From Candidatus Kapaibacterium sp. (GTDB taxonomy: Bacteria > Bacteroidota > Ignavibacteria > Kapaibacteriales > UBA2268), in assembly GCA_938031175.1 (NCBI GenBank), contig CALHGZ010000006.1, forward strand, positions 62,001-126,000: a stretch of DNA of 64,000 bases, written 5' to 3'. Under the pieces are notes generated by a model. That model did not search any database. It was not told the DNA's origin and saw only the letters and a list, made by a program, of their open reading frames with translations. Shown in pieces: positions 1 through 9,706 of this stretch (the first letter of the stretch is position 1; each line of letters opens with the position of its first letter). A program made the position numbers and the translations under genes.

Positions 1-433
1 AATCTTTTGATTGTATTGAGATTGTTACTGGAATAATTCTCCCATTATCTGGAATTATCTCAACGGATTCTTTAGAAGAACGTTTTGCCACTTCTATTGG
101 TAAACGGCAAATTAATCTAAATTCTTTCAAAAGCATTTCTTTTGGCACTGTGAAATTATATATATGCTCATTCTCAAAATCAGAAAATTTAATTTTATAA
201 TTACGATTTTTGGTGAGGCTTAGCTCATAAATACCTTCAGAATTAGTTCTACCCCTTGAATGAATAGTATTATCGGGATTTAATATCTCAAAATTTGTAT
301 CAGCAATTATATTACCAAGTGAATCAAGTACTTGAATTATAACTCGATGTTGATCTGAAATCTGTGCATTAATAACGCTACCGGTTACCGTTAAAGTATA
401 GAATAGCAGCAAAATAACCAAAATTTTGCTCAT
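1..433 (-). CDS. Secreted protein with carboxypeptidase-regulatory-like domain, N-terminal part only
   Basis: The reading frame runs off the left edge of the window, so only about 144 N-terminal residues are visible. It opens with a hydrophobic signal peptide (MSKILVILLLFYTL, likely cleaved after VINA). A short beta-rich stretch follows, with VLDSLGNIIADTNFEI and NSEGIYELSLTKNRNYKIKF, the pattern of the CarboxypepD_reg/SusC-plug-like fold that many FCB envelope proteins carry at the N-terminus. An in-frame ATG at 445 would add four residues; neither start has a clear ribosome binding site. The function of the missing part is unknown. It could be a secreted adhesin, an OmpA-like protein or a surface enzyme. 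Confidence 0.6.
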   Translation of the reverse strand, partial: MSKILVILLLFYTLTVTGSVINAQISDQHRVIIQVLDSLGNIIADTNFEILNPDNTIHSRGRTNSEGIYELSLTKNRNYKIKFSDFENEHIYNFTVPKEMLLKEFRLICRLPIEVAKRSSKESVEIIPDNGRIIPVTISIQSKD

Positions 434-497
434 AAGATGACTCATAAATTATACATCGAATAACGAATTAATAATAATTAACGATTCGGCGAAAACT

Positions 498-896
498 CTA
501 TTTCAAAGTTTTAATTTTCAATAAATGTATAGTTACAGCTATTGCTATTAGAATTAATAAAATTCTGAGCAATAAAATCTCAGTGGCAAATATTACGCTG
601 AATGCAATCGTTAAATTCAAGGTGGAAATTGAGAGTATTTTTGAAAATAATCTCATTCCTCTTCTTTCTTTATAATCTTGTATGTATCTGCCAAATAATT
701 TATTTGTCAAAAGCCAATTATGAAACCTAGGTGAACTTTTTGCAAAGCATGTGGCGGCAAGTAGTAAAAAAGGTGTTGTTGGCAACATTGGTATAAAAAT
801 ACCTATAAAACCCATACCCACTGATAACCATCCACTGACAATTAAAAGCAATTTTAAAAGACTTTTTTTTGTTTTCTCTTTATTTTTTAAATACAT
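498..896 (-). CDS. DUF454 / YbaN-family inner membrane protein
   Basis: A 132-residue membrane protein with three or four hydrophobic segments. The family core is plain: a G-rich helix GWLSVGMGFIGIFIP, then MLPTTPFLLLAATCFAKSSP, then FHNWLLTNKLFGRYIQDYKE. This LPTTPF...CFA(R/K)SSPR signature is that of DUF454 (E. coli YbaN); the biochemical role is unknown. The protein has normal family length. It starts directly next to the stop of the upstream TerB-like gene with no gap, so the two are almost certainly co-transcribed, probably together with metH. Confidence 0.85.
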   Translation of the reverse strand: MYLKNKEKTKKSLLKLLLIVSGWLSVGMGFIGIFIPMLPTTPFLLLAATCFAKSSPRFHNWLLTNKLFGRYIQDYKERRGMRLFSKILSISTLNLTIAFSVIFATEILLLRILLILIAIAVTIHLLKIKTLK

Positions 897-1385
897 TTAT
901 TCTTTTTCTAAAATATCAATTATTGTATCAAGAGAAGGGGTTTTAGTCAAATCAAGTGGGGATATATCAATTAAATGTGATAATTCCTTGATAGCCCTAA
1001 TTTCTTCGAATGATATGTACTTACTCTCATCCAATCCAGAAGATTTGGCAATGTAAATAGCCGATGCAATTAAGGATTTTTTAAACAATAGAGCTTCGTC
1101 CTCTGGTAATTTAGTATCAATAAACTTAGCAATTTCGTTTAAACCTATCCTTGCACGTGCTTTGTAATTGTAAATATTTTGAAAATCTTCGTCGCTAAAA
1201 GAGAGCGAATCAAGAATTTCTCTGATAAGTTTGCTATTAAATCTATTTGCCATATTTTTTAAACGCTTCATTGCATTTATCTCTTCTGGCTCAATTACTC
1301 TATCAGCATAAGCAATTGATTGAAACATCCAAAGTATTGAATTTTGCAATAGCGACCATTCATCTTCTGAAAAAATTTCCTTCAT
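897..1385 (-). CDS. TerB-like all-helical protein
   Basis: A 162-residue, helical, cytoplasmic protein without signal or membrane segments. The pattern of YADRVIEPEEINAMKRL near residue 26 and AIYIAKSSGLDESKYISFEEI near residue 110 resembles the duplicated acidic helical hairpins of the TerB/DjlA N-terminal fold. That link rests on pattern only; I recognise no catalytic motif. It lies between metH and the YbaN-like gene, 30 bases after metH and abutting the next gene. Its role is unknown; the context gives no link to methionine synthesis beyond shared direction. Confidence 0.7.
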   Translation of the reverse strand: MKEIFSEDEWSLLQNSILWMFQSIAYADRVIEPEEINAMKRLKNMANRFNSKLIREILDSLSFSDEDFQNIYNYKARARIGLNEIAKFIDTKLPEDEALLFKKSLIASAIYIAKSSGLDESKYISFEEIRAIKELSHLIDISPLDLTKTPSLDTIIDILEKE

Positions 1386-1415
1386 TATTTTTACTCTTAA
1401 ATTAGCTTTACCAAA

Positions 1416-4400
1416 TTAAATAATAAAATTACTCAATATTTTTTGAATTTCAATGAGACTTATCCCTCTTCGACGTCTATAATTTTGAACTTGGTCCATA
1501 AGAATTTTGCCAACAGCAAAATAAATTGCTTTTGGATGCGCTATATACAGCCCACTAACTGATGCAGGAGGATACATCATATAATTTTCTGTTAAATGAA
1601 CATTGATATTCGATTCTACTTGCAATATATCAAAAATTAATCGGTTTAGCGACAAATCAGGCAGTGATGGATAGCCTATTGCAGGTCTAATTCCTCGATA
1701 CTTCTCTCTTAATAATTCTTCAATACTTAGATTTTCTTCTTTAGCATATCCCCATATCTCTTTTCTAACTTTCTGATGCATAAGTTCGGCAAATGCTTCG
1801 GCAAGTCTATCAGCCAAAATTTTCAGCATAATTTGTTTATAATCATCTTTTTCATAGAATTTCAAGGCATTTTCTATTCCAATTCCAGCACTTAAAACAA
1901 ATAAACCAATATAGTTTGTACCCAAAGATTTTGGCGCCAAGTAGTCTGATATAGCAAGATTAAATCCTGAATCAATTTTTTTCTTTTGCTGCCTAAGGGT
2001 TGGTATAATTGCTAAAATACCATCACAACTTTCATCTGTATAAATTTCAATATCTTCGGCTGAATTAGAATTTGCTGGAAATATTCCAACTACAGCATTT
2101 GCAGATAAAAGCGAATTAGAAATGATTTCATCAAGTTGAATTTGGGCATCATCAATTAATTTTTTTGCTGCTTTTCCTTTTTCCTTATCTTCCAAAATTT
2201 GAGGATATCTCCCCTTGATTTCCCAAGTTAATAAAAATTGCGTCCAGTTTATATATTTTGAAATTTCTTTAAGTGGATAATTTATAAATTTATTAATCCC
2301 TAAATTATTTGGTCTTTTTATTTCATAGGTTTCAGGTGGAAAATTAGGTTTATTACGGCAAGCTTCCTCGAATGGTAGCAGATTAGAATGAATTATTGAA
2401 TTTTCAAAATTACTTTTAATTTCATTATACTCTGATTTAATTTTTTTTACAAATTCTAATCTTTCCTTTGGATTCAATAAATTGCTGACAACAGGAACAC
2501 TTTTGGAAGCATCAAGTACGTGTATCACAGGTTGTTCATAAACAGGCGCTATTTTCACAGCTGTATGCACTCTTGATGTTGTTGCACCTCCTATTAAAAG
2601 TGGAATATTTAATTTACTTCTATCCATTTCTTTTGCCACATTAACCATTTCATCAAGTGAAGGAGTAATAAGACCGCTTAAACCTACTACATCAACTCTT
2701 TCCTTAATAGCTGTTTCAATTATTTTCTCTGCAGGAACCATAACCCCTAAATCTATTATCTTAAAATTGTTACAAGCAAGCACTAACCCAACAATATTCT
2801 TACCGATATCGTGAACATCCCCTTTAACTGTAGCCAATAATATAGTCCCTTTTTGAGTTTTATTGTTATTTGATTCGTTTTTCTTAATAAATGGTTCTAA
2901 TACTGCAACTGCTTGCTTCATAACACGAGCACTTTTGACAACTTGTGGCAAAAACATTTTACCAGCACCGAATAATTCTCCAACTTGATCCATCCCCTTC
3001 ATTAAGGGACCTTCTATTATTTTTAATGGGTCTTTAAGTTTATTTAAAGCTTCAAGGCAGTCATTTTCAATATATTCGTTAATACCATTAATTAGAGCAT
3101 ATTCCAGCCTGTTTTCAACTTCGTAATGTCTCCATTGTGTATCTTTTTGAATTGGTTTTGATTCACCCCTGTATTTCTCCGATAATTTGAGCAAATTATC
3201 AGTAGCATCTCTTTTACGATTGAAAATAACATCCTCGATAGCAACTTTAAGTTCTTCTTCAACATCATCATAAACTCCCAACTGCCCAGCATTGACTATG
3301 CCCATATCAAGTCCGCTTTTTATTGCGTGATATAAAAATACAGTATGCATTGCTTCGCGTACATGATTATTGCCACGAAATGCGAAAGATAAATTACTTA
3401 TGCCACCACTTACACTGGCAAAAGGCAAATTGGACTTAATCCATTCGACAGCACGTAAAAAATTCAGGGCATAATCATTGTGCTCTTCAATACCGGTTGC
3501 AATTGTCAGTATGTTTGGGTCGAATATTATGTCATTAGGTGAAAAACCTACTTTTTCAGTTAAAATATAATAGGCTCGCTTACAAATTTGAATTTTCCTT
3601 GCAAAGGTAACTGCTTGCCCATCCTCATCAAATGCCATTACTAAAACGGCAAAACCATAATTTTTAACTTTTTTTGCTTTTTCAATAAACAGCTCTTCTC
3701 CATCTTTCAAAGATAATGAATTCACAATTCCTTTACCCTGGACACATTTTAATCCTGCCTCAATCACACTCCATTTAGATGAATCGATCATTACTGGTAC
3801 GCGGCTTATATCGGGCTCCGAGGCTAATAAATTCAAAAATTCCGTCATAACTTGCTCGGAATTTATCATTGCGTCATCGCAATTAACGTCAATTATTTGA
3901 GCTCCATTTTCCACTTGTTGGCGGGCTATATCTATTGCTTTAGAATAATCACCTGATAAAATATATTTTCTAAAATTTGATGAACCAGAAATATTTGTTC
4001 TTTCACCAATATTGACAAAATTTGTGTTTTCTGTAATTTTTAGAGGTTCAAGCCAGGATAATTTTAATATTTTTTTCAACTCTGGTGGTTTCCGCGGACT
4101 TGCATTCTGTAGTGATTCTCTCATTGCTTTTATATGCTCAGGTGTAGTTCCACAGCAACCACCTACAATATTTACCAACCCGTCATCGGCATATTCTTTA
4201 ATGACTTTAGCCATAATTTCTGGGGTTTCATCGTAATGCCCAAATGGATTTGGTAAGCCCGCATTGGGATAAACCGAAACAAATTTATCTGTAATTTGTG
4301 ATAATTCCCTGATAAATGGTCTCATCTGGATTGAACCTAATGAGCAATTCAATCCAATACTGATTAAATTTGGGGCATGAGATACCGAAATACAAAATGC

Positions 4401-5102
4401 CTCAAGTGTTTGTCCAGATAAAGTTCTTCCGCTTTTATCTACGATAGTTCCAGAAATCATTAATGGCAGTCGAATATTTTTTTTGGAACATAAATCAATG
4501 AATGCCATTATAGCAGCCTTGCAATTCAATGTATCAAAAACGGTCTCAATTAATATAATATCCACACCACCATCAATCAACCCCTCGATTTGCGGAAAAT
4601 ATGATTGATATATATCATCAAAATATGCAGCTCTGAATTCAGGTTTTGTTACATCTGGTGAGATGGATGCAGTCTTATTAGTTGGCCCGATTGCACCAGC
4701 TACAAATTTTTGTTCATTCGGATTTTTTGACAAATAAATATCTATTGCCTCTCTTGCTAACTTAGCAGATTTAAAATTTAAATCATATACTAATTCTGAT
4801 AAACCATAATCACTTTGCGAAATTACATTAGCATTAAATGTATTTGTTTCAATTATATCACTGCCGGCATTTAAATATGACAAATGAATTTCTTTTATGA
4901 CATCAGGGCGAGTAATTGATAAAATGTCATTATTGCCTTTGAGAGGAATAGGATGATTATTGAATATATCAGCTCTGAAATCTTCTTCAACTAATCTATA
5001 GCTTTGAATCATTGTTCCCATTGCCCCATCGAGAAATAAAATTCTCTCTTGAAGCAAGTTGCTTATTAATGTAATTGCATCGTATTCTCTTATATCAGAC
5101 AT
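1416..5102 (-). CDS. metH: Cobalamin-dependent methionine synthase
   Basis: A full-length 1228-residue MetH that moves the methyl group from 5-methyltetrahydrofolate to homocysteine through cob(I)alamin. Four modules are visible in order. The homocysteine barrel (about 15-330) carries the zinc ligands Cys253 in GLNCSLG and Cys316/Cys317 in [10 protein letters not shown]. The pterin-binding barrel (about 360-620) opens with [11 protein letters not shown]. The helical cap and B12 Rossmann domain (about 650-890) has the cobalt ligand His764 in [12 protein letters not shown]. The reactivation domain (about 930-1228) has [11 protein letters not shown] and the AdoMet-binding region ending in [12 protein letters not shown]. 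Nothing is missing. The start codon overlaps the end of the upstream homocysteine methyltransferase/MTHFR gene by 8 bases, implying translational coupling. I saw no cobalamin riboswitch. Confidence 0.97.
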   Translation of the reverse strand: MSDIREYDAITLISNLLQERILFLDGAMGTMIQSYRLVEEDFRADIFNNHPIPLKGNNDILSITRPDVIKEIHLSYLNAGSDIIETNTFNANVISQSDYGLSELVYDLNFKSAKLAREAIDIYLSKNPNEQKFVAGAIGPTNKTASISPDVTKPEFRAAYFDDIYQSYFPQIEGLIDGGVDIILIETVFDTLNCKAAIMAFIDLCSKKNIRLPLMISGTIVDKSGRTLSGQTLEAFCISVSHAPNLISIGLNCSLGSIQMRPFIRELSQITDKFVSVYPNAGLPNPFGHYDETPEIMAKVIKEYADDGLVNIVGGCCGTTPEHIKAMRESLQNASPRKPPELKKILKLSWLEPLKITENTNFVNIGERTNISGSSNFRKYILSGDYSKAIDIARQQVENGAQIIDVNCDDAMINSEQVMTEFLNLLASEPDISRVPVMIDSSKWSVIEAGLKCVQGKGIVNSLSLKDGEELFIEKAKKVKNYGFAVLVMAFDEDGQAVTFARKIQICKRAYYILTEKVGFSPNDIIFDPNILTIATGIEEHNDYALNFLRAVEWIKSNLPFASVSGGISNLSFAFRGNNHVREAMHTVFLYHAIKSGLDMGIVNAGQLGVYDDVEEELKVAIEDVIFNRKRDATDNLLKLSEKYRGESKPIQKDTQWRHYEVENRLEYALINGINEYIENDCLEALNKLKDPLKIIEGPLMKGMDQVGELFGAGKMFLPQVVKSARVMKQAVAVLEPFIKKNESNNNKTQKGTILLATVKGDVHDIGKNIVGLVLACNNFKIIDLGVMVPAEKIIETAIKERVDVVGLSGLITPSLDEMVNVAKEMDRSKLNIPLLIGGATTSRVHTAVKIAPVYEQPVIHVLDASKSVPVVSNLLNPKERLEFVKKIKSEYNEIKSNFENSIIHSNLLPFEEACRNKPNFPPETYEIKRPNNLGINKFINYPLKEISKYINWTQFLLTWEIKGRYPQILEDKEKGKAAKKLIDDAQIQLDEIISNSLLSANAVVGIFPANSNSAEDIEIYTDESCDGILAIIPTLRQQKKKIDSGFNLAISDYLAPKSLGTNYIGLFVLSAGIGIENALKFYEKDDYKQIMLKILADRLAEAFAELMHQKVRKEIWGYAKEENLSIEELLREKYRGIRPAIGYPSLPDLSLNRLIFDILQVESNINVHLTENYMMYPPASVSGLYIAHPKAIYFAVGKILMDQVQNYRRRRGISLIEIQKILSNFII

Positions 5103-6939
5103 CTAAACCATCTAATAATTCATAAACAAGATCTATTTTTCCAAATGGCACAGAAATCTGCACTCCATTGATAATATTATAAATACTATCAAGAATTTCT
5201 CGTGCAATTGTAATACCTTCTTTTCTACTTTTTTCTTTTGAATCAGCAACCCATCGCATTCTTTCAAGTACTTCATCTGGTATGGTACAGCCCGGTACTT
5301 CATTGTTTAAAAATTCGGCATTTCTAATCGAAGCAAGAGGCCATATTCCTGCTATTAATGGTAAATCATATTGCTTGATATTATCATAAAATTTTTTAAA
5401 AATCTCAACATCGAATACAGGTTGAGTAACGATAAATTCAGCACCTGCTTTAACTTTCCAATCTAATCTCTTCAGCTCTTCATTCATATTTAAAGCACCG
5501 GGATTTGCCCCAACACCTATAAAAAAACCAGCTGGTTCACCTATGGGATTACCTGCTATGTCTAATGCATTATTAAGTCTATTTAAAATATTAACTAATC
5601 CTATCGAGTCGATGTCATAAACTGCAGTTGCATCTGGATAATTACCAATTTTCGGTGGATCACCGGTTACAGCGAGTATATTTTTTATTCCAAGAGAGTA
5701 AGCTCCTAGTAAATCAGATTGAATACCAATAACATTTCTATCCCGACAGGTATAATGCAATACCGTTTCTATACCTGCCTGTTGCTGTATTTGTACTGCT
5801 AATGATAGTGCTGACATTCTGGCACTTGCGCGTGGCCCGTCAGGTATATTGATAACGTCAATTCCATAATAATATAATTCCTTTGCTTTATTTATTTCCT
5901 CATTAGCAGAAATTCCCATCGGTGACAATAATTCTACAAATGTCACAAATCTCCCATTACTTAAGCGACGTGAAAGACGGGATTTTTTCGATTTCGGAAC
6001 AGGTTCGAATTCGATTTTGACAGGTAAATGACTTGTTTGAATTTTTACTTGTACTTTCGAAGTTGAAACAGAATTTATAGCATTTCTCATTCTCTTGATA
6101 TGTTCAGGAGTAGTTCCGCAACATCCACCAATAATATTTGCACCGCTTTGAATGAAATACTTTGCATATTGTCCAAAATACTCTGGTGATGTAAGATAAA
6201 TATTACGTCCATCTATTGATTTGGGTTTGCCTGCATTTGGCATCACCGATATTGGTATTGATGTAAGTTTACGAACTCTCTCGAGCCATTCGAGCATTAT
6301 TTGAGGTCCAACACTGCAATTTATACCAATTGCATCTACATTAAGACTTTCCAATTCACTAACAATGGTCTCAGGTTTACCACCAGTCAATGTCAAACCA
6401 TTTTCATCAATAGTAACCTGTGCAATAATAGGATAATCACATAATGATTTTACTGCCTGTACAGCTTGTTTAAGCTCTTCAGGATAAATAAAAGTCTCTA
6501 AAATAAATAAATCCACTCCGCCATCAATTAATGGTCTAACCTGTTCCTGGAAATATTCAACTGCTTCCTCATAAGACGTAGGTCCAAGCGGTTCAATTTT
6601 TATACCAAGTGGTCCAATAGCCCCTGCTACCAATGCACGATTATTTGCTACGTCTTTGGCAAGTTTGGCACCATAAAAATTTATTTCATAAAGTTTATCA
6701 GCAACTTGATGTGACTGTAATTTAAATCTATTAGCACCAAATGTATTTGTTTCTATAATTTCAGCACCTGCGTTAATATATTCATTATGTATTGATTGAA
6801 CTAAATTTGGATTAATTATATTGATTTCATCAAATGATTTGTAAATAGGTACACCTTTGCTATACAGCTCAGTACCCATTCCCCCATCGAATAAGATGAT
6901 TTTTTCAGCTAACAATTTCTGAAACTCTATTTTTGTCAT
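5095..6939 (-). CDS. Bifunctional homocysteine S-methyltransferase / methylenetetrahydrofolate reductase
   Basis: A 614-residue fusion with the same architecture and length as Bacillus YitJ. Residues about 1-285 form a homocysteine methyltransferase barrel: [13 protein letters not shown], a zinc Cys in GINCSVGP and the Cys pair in [10 protein letters not shown]. Residues about 315-600 are the MetF barrel, which reduces methylene-THF to methyl-THF with [13 protein letters not shown], then [24 protein letters not shown] and [11 protein letters not shown]. It is the first gene of the methionine run and its stop overlaps the metH start. The product of the reductase half is the methyl donor for MetH. 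Why the fused barrel is kept beside the MetH one is not shown by the sequence; it may serve a different donor such as S-methylmethionine. Confidence 0.92.
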   Translation of the reverse strand: MTKIEFQKLLAEKIILFDGGMGTELYSKGVPIYKSFDEINIINPNLVQSIHNEYINAGAEIIETNTFGANRFKLQSHQVADKLYEINFYGAKLAKDVANNRALVAGAIGPLGIKIEPLGPTSYEEAVEYFQEQVRPLIDGGVDLFILETFIYPEELKQAVQAVKSLCDYPIIAQVTIDENGLTLTGGKPETIVSELESLNVDAIGINCSVGPQIMLEWLERVRKLTSIPISVMPNAGKPKSIDGRNIYLTSPEYFGQYAKYFIQSGANIIGGCCGTTPEHIKRMRNAINSVSTSKVQVKIQTSHLPVKIEFEPVPKSKKSRLSRRLSNGRFVTFVELLSPMGISANEEINKAKELYYYGIDVINIPDGPRASARMSALSLAVQIQQQAGIETVLHYTCRDRNVIGIQSDLLGAYSLGIKNILAVTGDPPKIGNYPDATAVYDIDSIGLVNILNRLNNALDIAGNPIGEPAGFFIGVGANPGALNMNEELKRLDWKVKAGAEFIVTQPVFDVEIFKKFYDNIKQYDLPLIAGIWPLASIRNAEFLNNEVPGCTIPDEVLERMRWVADSKEKSRKEGITIAREILDSIYNIINGVQISVPFGKIDLVYELLDGLDV

Positions 6940-7373
6940 AACTGTTGAAAACTTTTTTTTTCTAATATAACTTAATTTTCTATTTTTGCACCCGAATATT
7001 TACAATTTTGATATGGCAAAAATTTTTAAGACTACAAAACTAAACTTTCATAGAGATATTTTCAATAAACCAATTACATTTTACTTCTTTCAAATTCATT
7101 TTAATACAAAATTAATTAATCCAATCACTAATAAACGATCATCTACTTCTAAGATTAAATCTTCGATTCTGATTTTACTCATTATAATGAACAAATCCTA
7201 TAGAAAAATCAAATTGCATCGAAATAGTTATTCACCTAAACACACAGCGAATACATTTAACTTCGATTACAAATATTTTCAATTGTTATATGGAAAATTA
7301 TGGATAATTTAGCATTATACAATAAGTTAAGAACAATTAAATTATTATCCATAATTCCTAAAAGGTCAAATTT
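6940..7373. other. 434-base AT-rich divergent intergenic region
   Basis: This stretch separates the divergent methionine and acetate operons and is visibly AT-rich. It holds a candidate minus-strand promoter (7035-7065) for the methionine genes, an isolated plus-strand TAnnTTTG-like octamer at 6981-6988 without a partner TTG at the right distance, and AAGG before the ackA start. A plus-strand open frame at 7013-7312 looks non-coding: very few of its codons begin with G. I found no GC-rich stems fitting a cobalamin or SAM riboswitch and no tRNA. Confidence 0.6.
7035..7065 (-). promoter_or_regulatory. Candidate Bacteroidota-type promoter for the methionine operon
   Basis: Read on the minus strand, TTG (7065-7063) is followed after 20 bases by TAGTTTTG (7042-7035). 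This matches the Bacteroidota consensus of TTTG and TAnnTTTG and its usual spacing. Transcription would start about 90-100 bases before the fused methyltransferase/MTHFR gene. In sequence this AT-rich, chance matches are common. Confidence 0.35.
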
Positions 7374-8621
7374 ATGAATGTTTTTGTTTTGAATTGCGGT
7401 AGTTCATCTCTAAAATTTCAAATTATTGACACAGACCTCGAAAAAATAGCAAATGACAAAGACATTTGCTTAGCTAAAGGTTTAATCGAAAGAATCGGTT
7501 CACAAGCACTTATCACCTTGCACGTTATTGGTAAAGAGCCATTTAAATCAGCCGAACCTATTCGCGACCACAAAGCAGCATTGACTTACATATCAAAATG
7601 GATTAGCAATCCTGAAACTCGGATTCCTGGTATAAATTCACTCGATGATATACACGCTGTAGGTCATAGAGTCGTTCATGGTGCAGAACGTTTTAAAATG
7701 TCAGTTAAAATTGATAAAGAAGTAATTGCAGGCATAGAAGATTGTATTGATATTGCTCCTTTGCATAATCCTGCTAATCTAAAAGGTATCCATGCAGCAA
7801 AAGAACTATTCGGTCCTAATGTTCCACAGGTTGCTATATTTGATACCGCTTTTCATTCTACTATGCCAGAAATTTCATACTTATACGCTATACCTTATCA
7901 ACTTTACAGAAGATTTAAGATCAGAAAATATGGTTTCCATGGTACTTCGCATAGATATATTGCTTACCGCTATAGAAAAATTATGGGTATACCAAGAGAA
8001 CAAGTAAATATTATAACATTACATTTGGGCAACGGTTCCTCAGCTTGTGCCATAAAAAATGGCAGATCCTATGATACTTCTATGGGGATGACCCCGCTCG
8101 AAGGTCTAATGATGGGCACAAGATGCGGTGATATTGACCCAACTGTTATCGAATATCTTATACATAAAGAAGGAACTACTCTCGATGAAGTTTACTCTGT
8201 GCTAAACAAGCGCTCAGGTGTGCTGGGAATTTCGGGTCTAACAAATGATATGAGAGATTTACTTATGGAAATTGAAGAACATCAGGATAGACGGGCTATT
8301 TTAGCAGTCGATATGTATTGCAATAAAATAAAAAAATATATTGGTGCTTATATGAGTGCTCTCAACGGGGCTGATGCAATATGTTTTGCTGGCGGTATTG
8401 GTGAAAATTCACCGGAAATCAGAAGAAACGTGTGTAGTAATATGAGTTACATAGGATTAGAGCTTGACCATGAATTAAATGAAGAAGCTGTCAACGGTAA
8501 GGAAATGGAAATTAGTACTCCCACCAGTAAAGTCAAAATATTTGTAATTCCAACTAATGAAGAACTAGTTATGGCTCGCGATACAGTCCGTGTTATTTTA
8601 GATGTACCAAGAGTTTTTTAA
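7374..8621 (+). CDS. ackA: Acetate kinase
   Basis: A 415-residue acetate kinase of the ASKHA fold that interconverts acetyl phosphate + ADP and acetate + ATP. The N-terminal phosphate loop VLNCGSSSLKFQI, the central HLGNGSSACAI motif, the catalytic region FDTAFHSTMP, the RYGFHGTSH-type motif (here KYGFHGTSHRY) and the C-terminal FAGGIGENSPEIR are all present, and the length is normal. AAAAGG lies 6-9 bases before the ATG. It is followed 16 bases later by pta, the usual pairing for making ATP from acetyl-CoA in fermentation or overflow metabolism, or for activating acetate in reverse. Confidence 0.96.
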   Translation: MNVFVLNCGSSSLKFQIIDTDLEKIANDKDICLAKGLIERIGSQALITLHVIGKEPFKSAEPIRDHKAALTYISKWISNPETRIPGINSLDDIHAVGHRVVHGAERFKMSVKIDKEVIAGIEDCIDIAPLHNPANLKGIHAAKELFGPNVPQVAIFDTAFHSTMPEISYLYAIPYQLYRRFKIRKYGFHGTSHRYIAYRYRKIMGIPREQVNIITLHLGNGSSACAIKNGRSYDTSMGMTPLEGLMMGTRCGDIDPTVIEYLIHKEGTTLDEVYSVLNKRSGVLGISGLTNDMRDLLMEIEEHQDRRAILAVDMYCNKIKKYIGAYMSALNGADAICFAGGIGENSPEIRRNVCSNMSYIGLELDHELNEEAVNGKEMEISTPTSKVKIFVIPTNEELVMARDTVRVILDVPRVF

Positions 8622-8637
8622 TATTTTAAGGTGTAAT

Positions 8638-9615
8638 ATGTCAGAATTCACAAACCATATAAGAAAGAAGGCATCTGAACTTAACTATAAAGTAGCTTTT
8701 CCAGATGCTGAAGATAAACGAACAATAGAAGCTGCATCATTTTTAGTCAAGGAAAAAATAGCAAAACCACTATTAGTAGGCAATAAAGACAATATCGAAT
8801 TTATTGCTAAACAAAATTCAATCAGTCTCAATGAAATCGAAATCGTGGAACCGGAAAAATCAGATGATTTGAAAAATTTTGCCCAATTATTATATGAAAA
8901 ACGAAAAGAAAAAGGAATGTCTCTTGAAGAAGCTAAGGATACAGTACTTTCCCCACTTTATTTTGCTGGTTTGATGCTTGATACCGGAACAGTCAATGCT
9001 GTTGTTGCTGGTAACATCTCTTCAACTGGTGATGTTATTAGATCTGCTATACATACCATAGGTGTTGCTCAAGGTATTTCAATAGTTAGCAGCTATTTCA
9101 TTATGGTACTAAAAGACGGTAGATTATTATGCTTTGCCGATTGTGCTGTCAACCCGGATCCGAATCCATCACAATTAGCTGACATAGCAATTACTTCTGC
9201 AAAAAATTTTCAAGCAGTTACTGGAATTGAACCAAAAGTTGCTATGCTATCATTTTCAACTAAGGGAAGTGCTAAACATCCGCATGTTGATAAAGTAATC
9301 GAAGCTACTAATATAGCCAAATCAAGAGCGCCAGAATTGCTAATCGATGGCGAAATGCAAGCCGATGCTGCATTAATACCTTCAATCGGAGAACGTAAAT
9401 GTAAAGGTTCGCCCGTTGCCGGTTATGCGAATGTTTTCATATTCCCAGATTTAGATGCTGGAAACATTGGATATAAATTAACCGAGAGATTAGCCGGTGC
9501 TGAAGCAGTTGGACCTATTGTTCAGGGATTGAGGAAGCCATATTGTGATTTATCACGTGGATGCTCGACTGATGACATGATTAACGTTGCAGCTATTTGC
9601 TCTCTTATGGCTTAA
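8638..9615 (+). CDS. pta: Phosphate acetyltransferase
   Basis: A 325-residue single-domain Pta that exchanges phosphate and CoA on acetyl groups. It has the PTA_PTB core: VAFPDAEDKRTIEAA at the N-terminus, SPLYFAGLMLDTGTVNAVVAG, FADCAVNPDP, MLSFSTKGSAKHP and FPDLDAGNIGYKL near the C-terminus. There is no N-terminal DRTGG/BioD-like regulatory extension, so this is the short form. The frame is open further upstream into ackA, but the ATG at 8638 is preferred because AAGGTG sits five bases before it and homology begins there. A hairpin follows the stop. Confidence 0.95.
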   Translation: MSEFTNHIRKKASELNYKVAFPDAEDKRTIEAASFLVKEKIAKPLLVGNKDNIEFIAKQNSISLNEIEIVEPEKSDDLKNFAQLLYEKRKEKGMSLEEAKDTVLSPLYFAGLMLDTGTVNAVVAGNISSTGDVIRSAIHTIGVAQGISIVSSYFIMVLKDGRLLCFADCAVNPDPNPSQLADIAITSAKNFQAVTGIEPKVAMLSFSTKGSAKHPHVDKVIEATNIAKSRAPELLIDGEMQADAALIPSIGERKCKGSPVAGYANVFIFPDLDAGNIGYKLTERLAGAEAVGPIVQGLRKPYCDLSRGCSTDDMINVAAICSLMA

Positions 9616-9661
9616 TTTATCTATGAATTTACTATTTAAATATCTTAACATAGAAATTCAC

Positions 9662-9678
9662 CGGCTTTAAAAAAGCCG
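9662..9678 (+). terminator. Hairpin after pta, probable weak terminator
   Basis: CGGCTTT (9662-9668) pairs with AAAGCCG (9672-9678) around a 3-base loop, followed by an AT-rich tail without a solid T run. It sits midway between pta and the next gene, so it may trim or partly end ackA-pta transcripts. Confidence 0.5.
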
Positions 9679-9706
9679 AATTTATTAATTAATTTAAGGG
9701 TTATAA

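Noticed and set aside
751..1056. Plus-strand open frame across the YbaN-like and TerB-like genes
   Set aside because: Antisense to two well-supported genes, with no family signal.
6986..7312. Plus-strand 108-codon open frame in the region between the methionine and acetate operons
   Set aside because: It starts with TTG or a weak ATG, has no ribosome binding site, no recognisable motif, and only a handful of its codons begin with G, unlike the real genes here.
6940..7373. Possible cobalamin or SAM riboswitch before the methionine genes
   Set aside because: No GC-rich conserved core or multi-stem junction is visible on the minus strand; the region is nearly all A and T.
8602..8637. Longer N-terminus for Pta
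   Set aside because: It would overlap ackA and add 12 residues without homology; AAGGTG marks the ATG at 8638.
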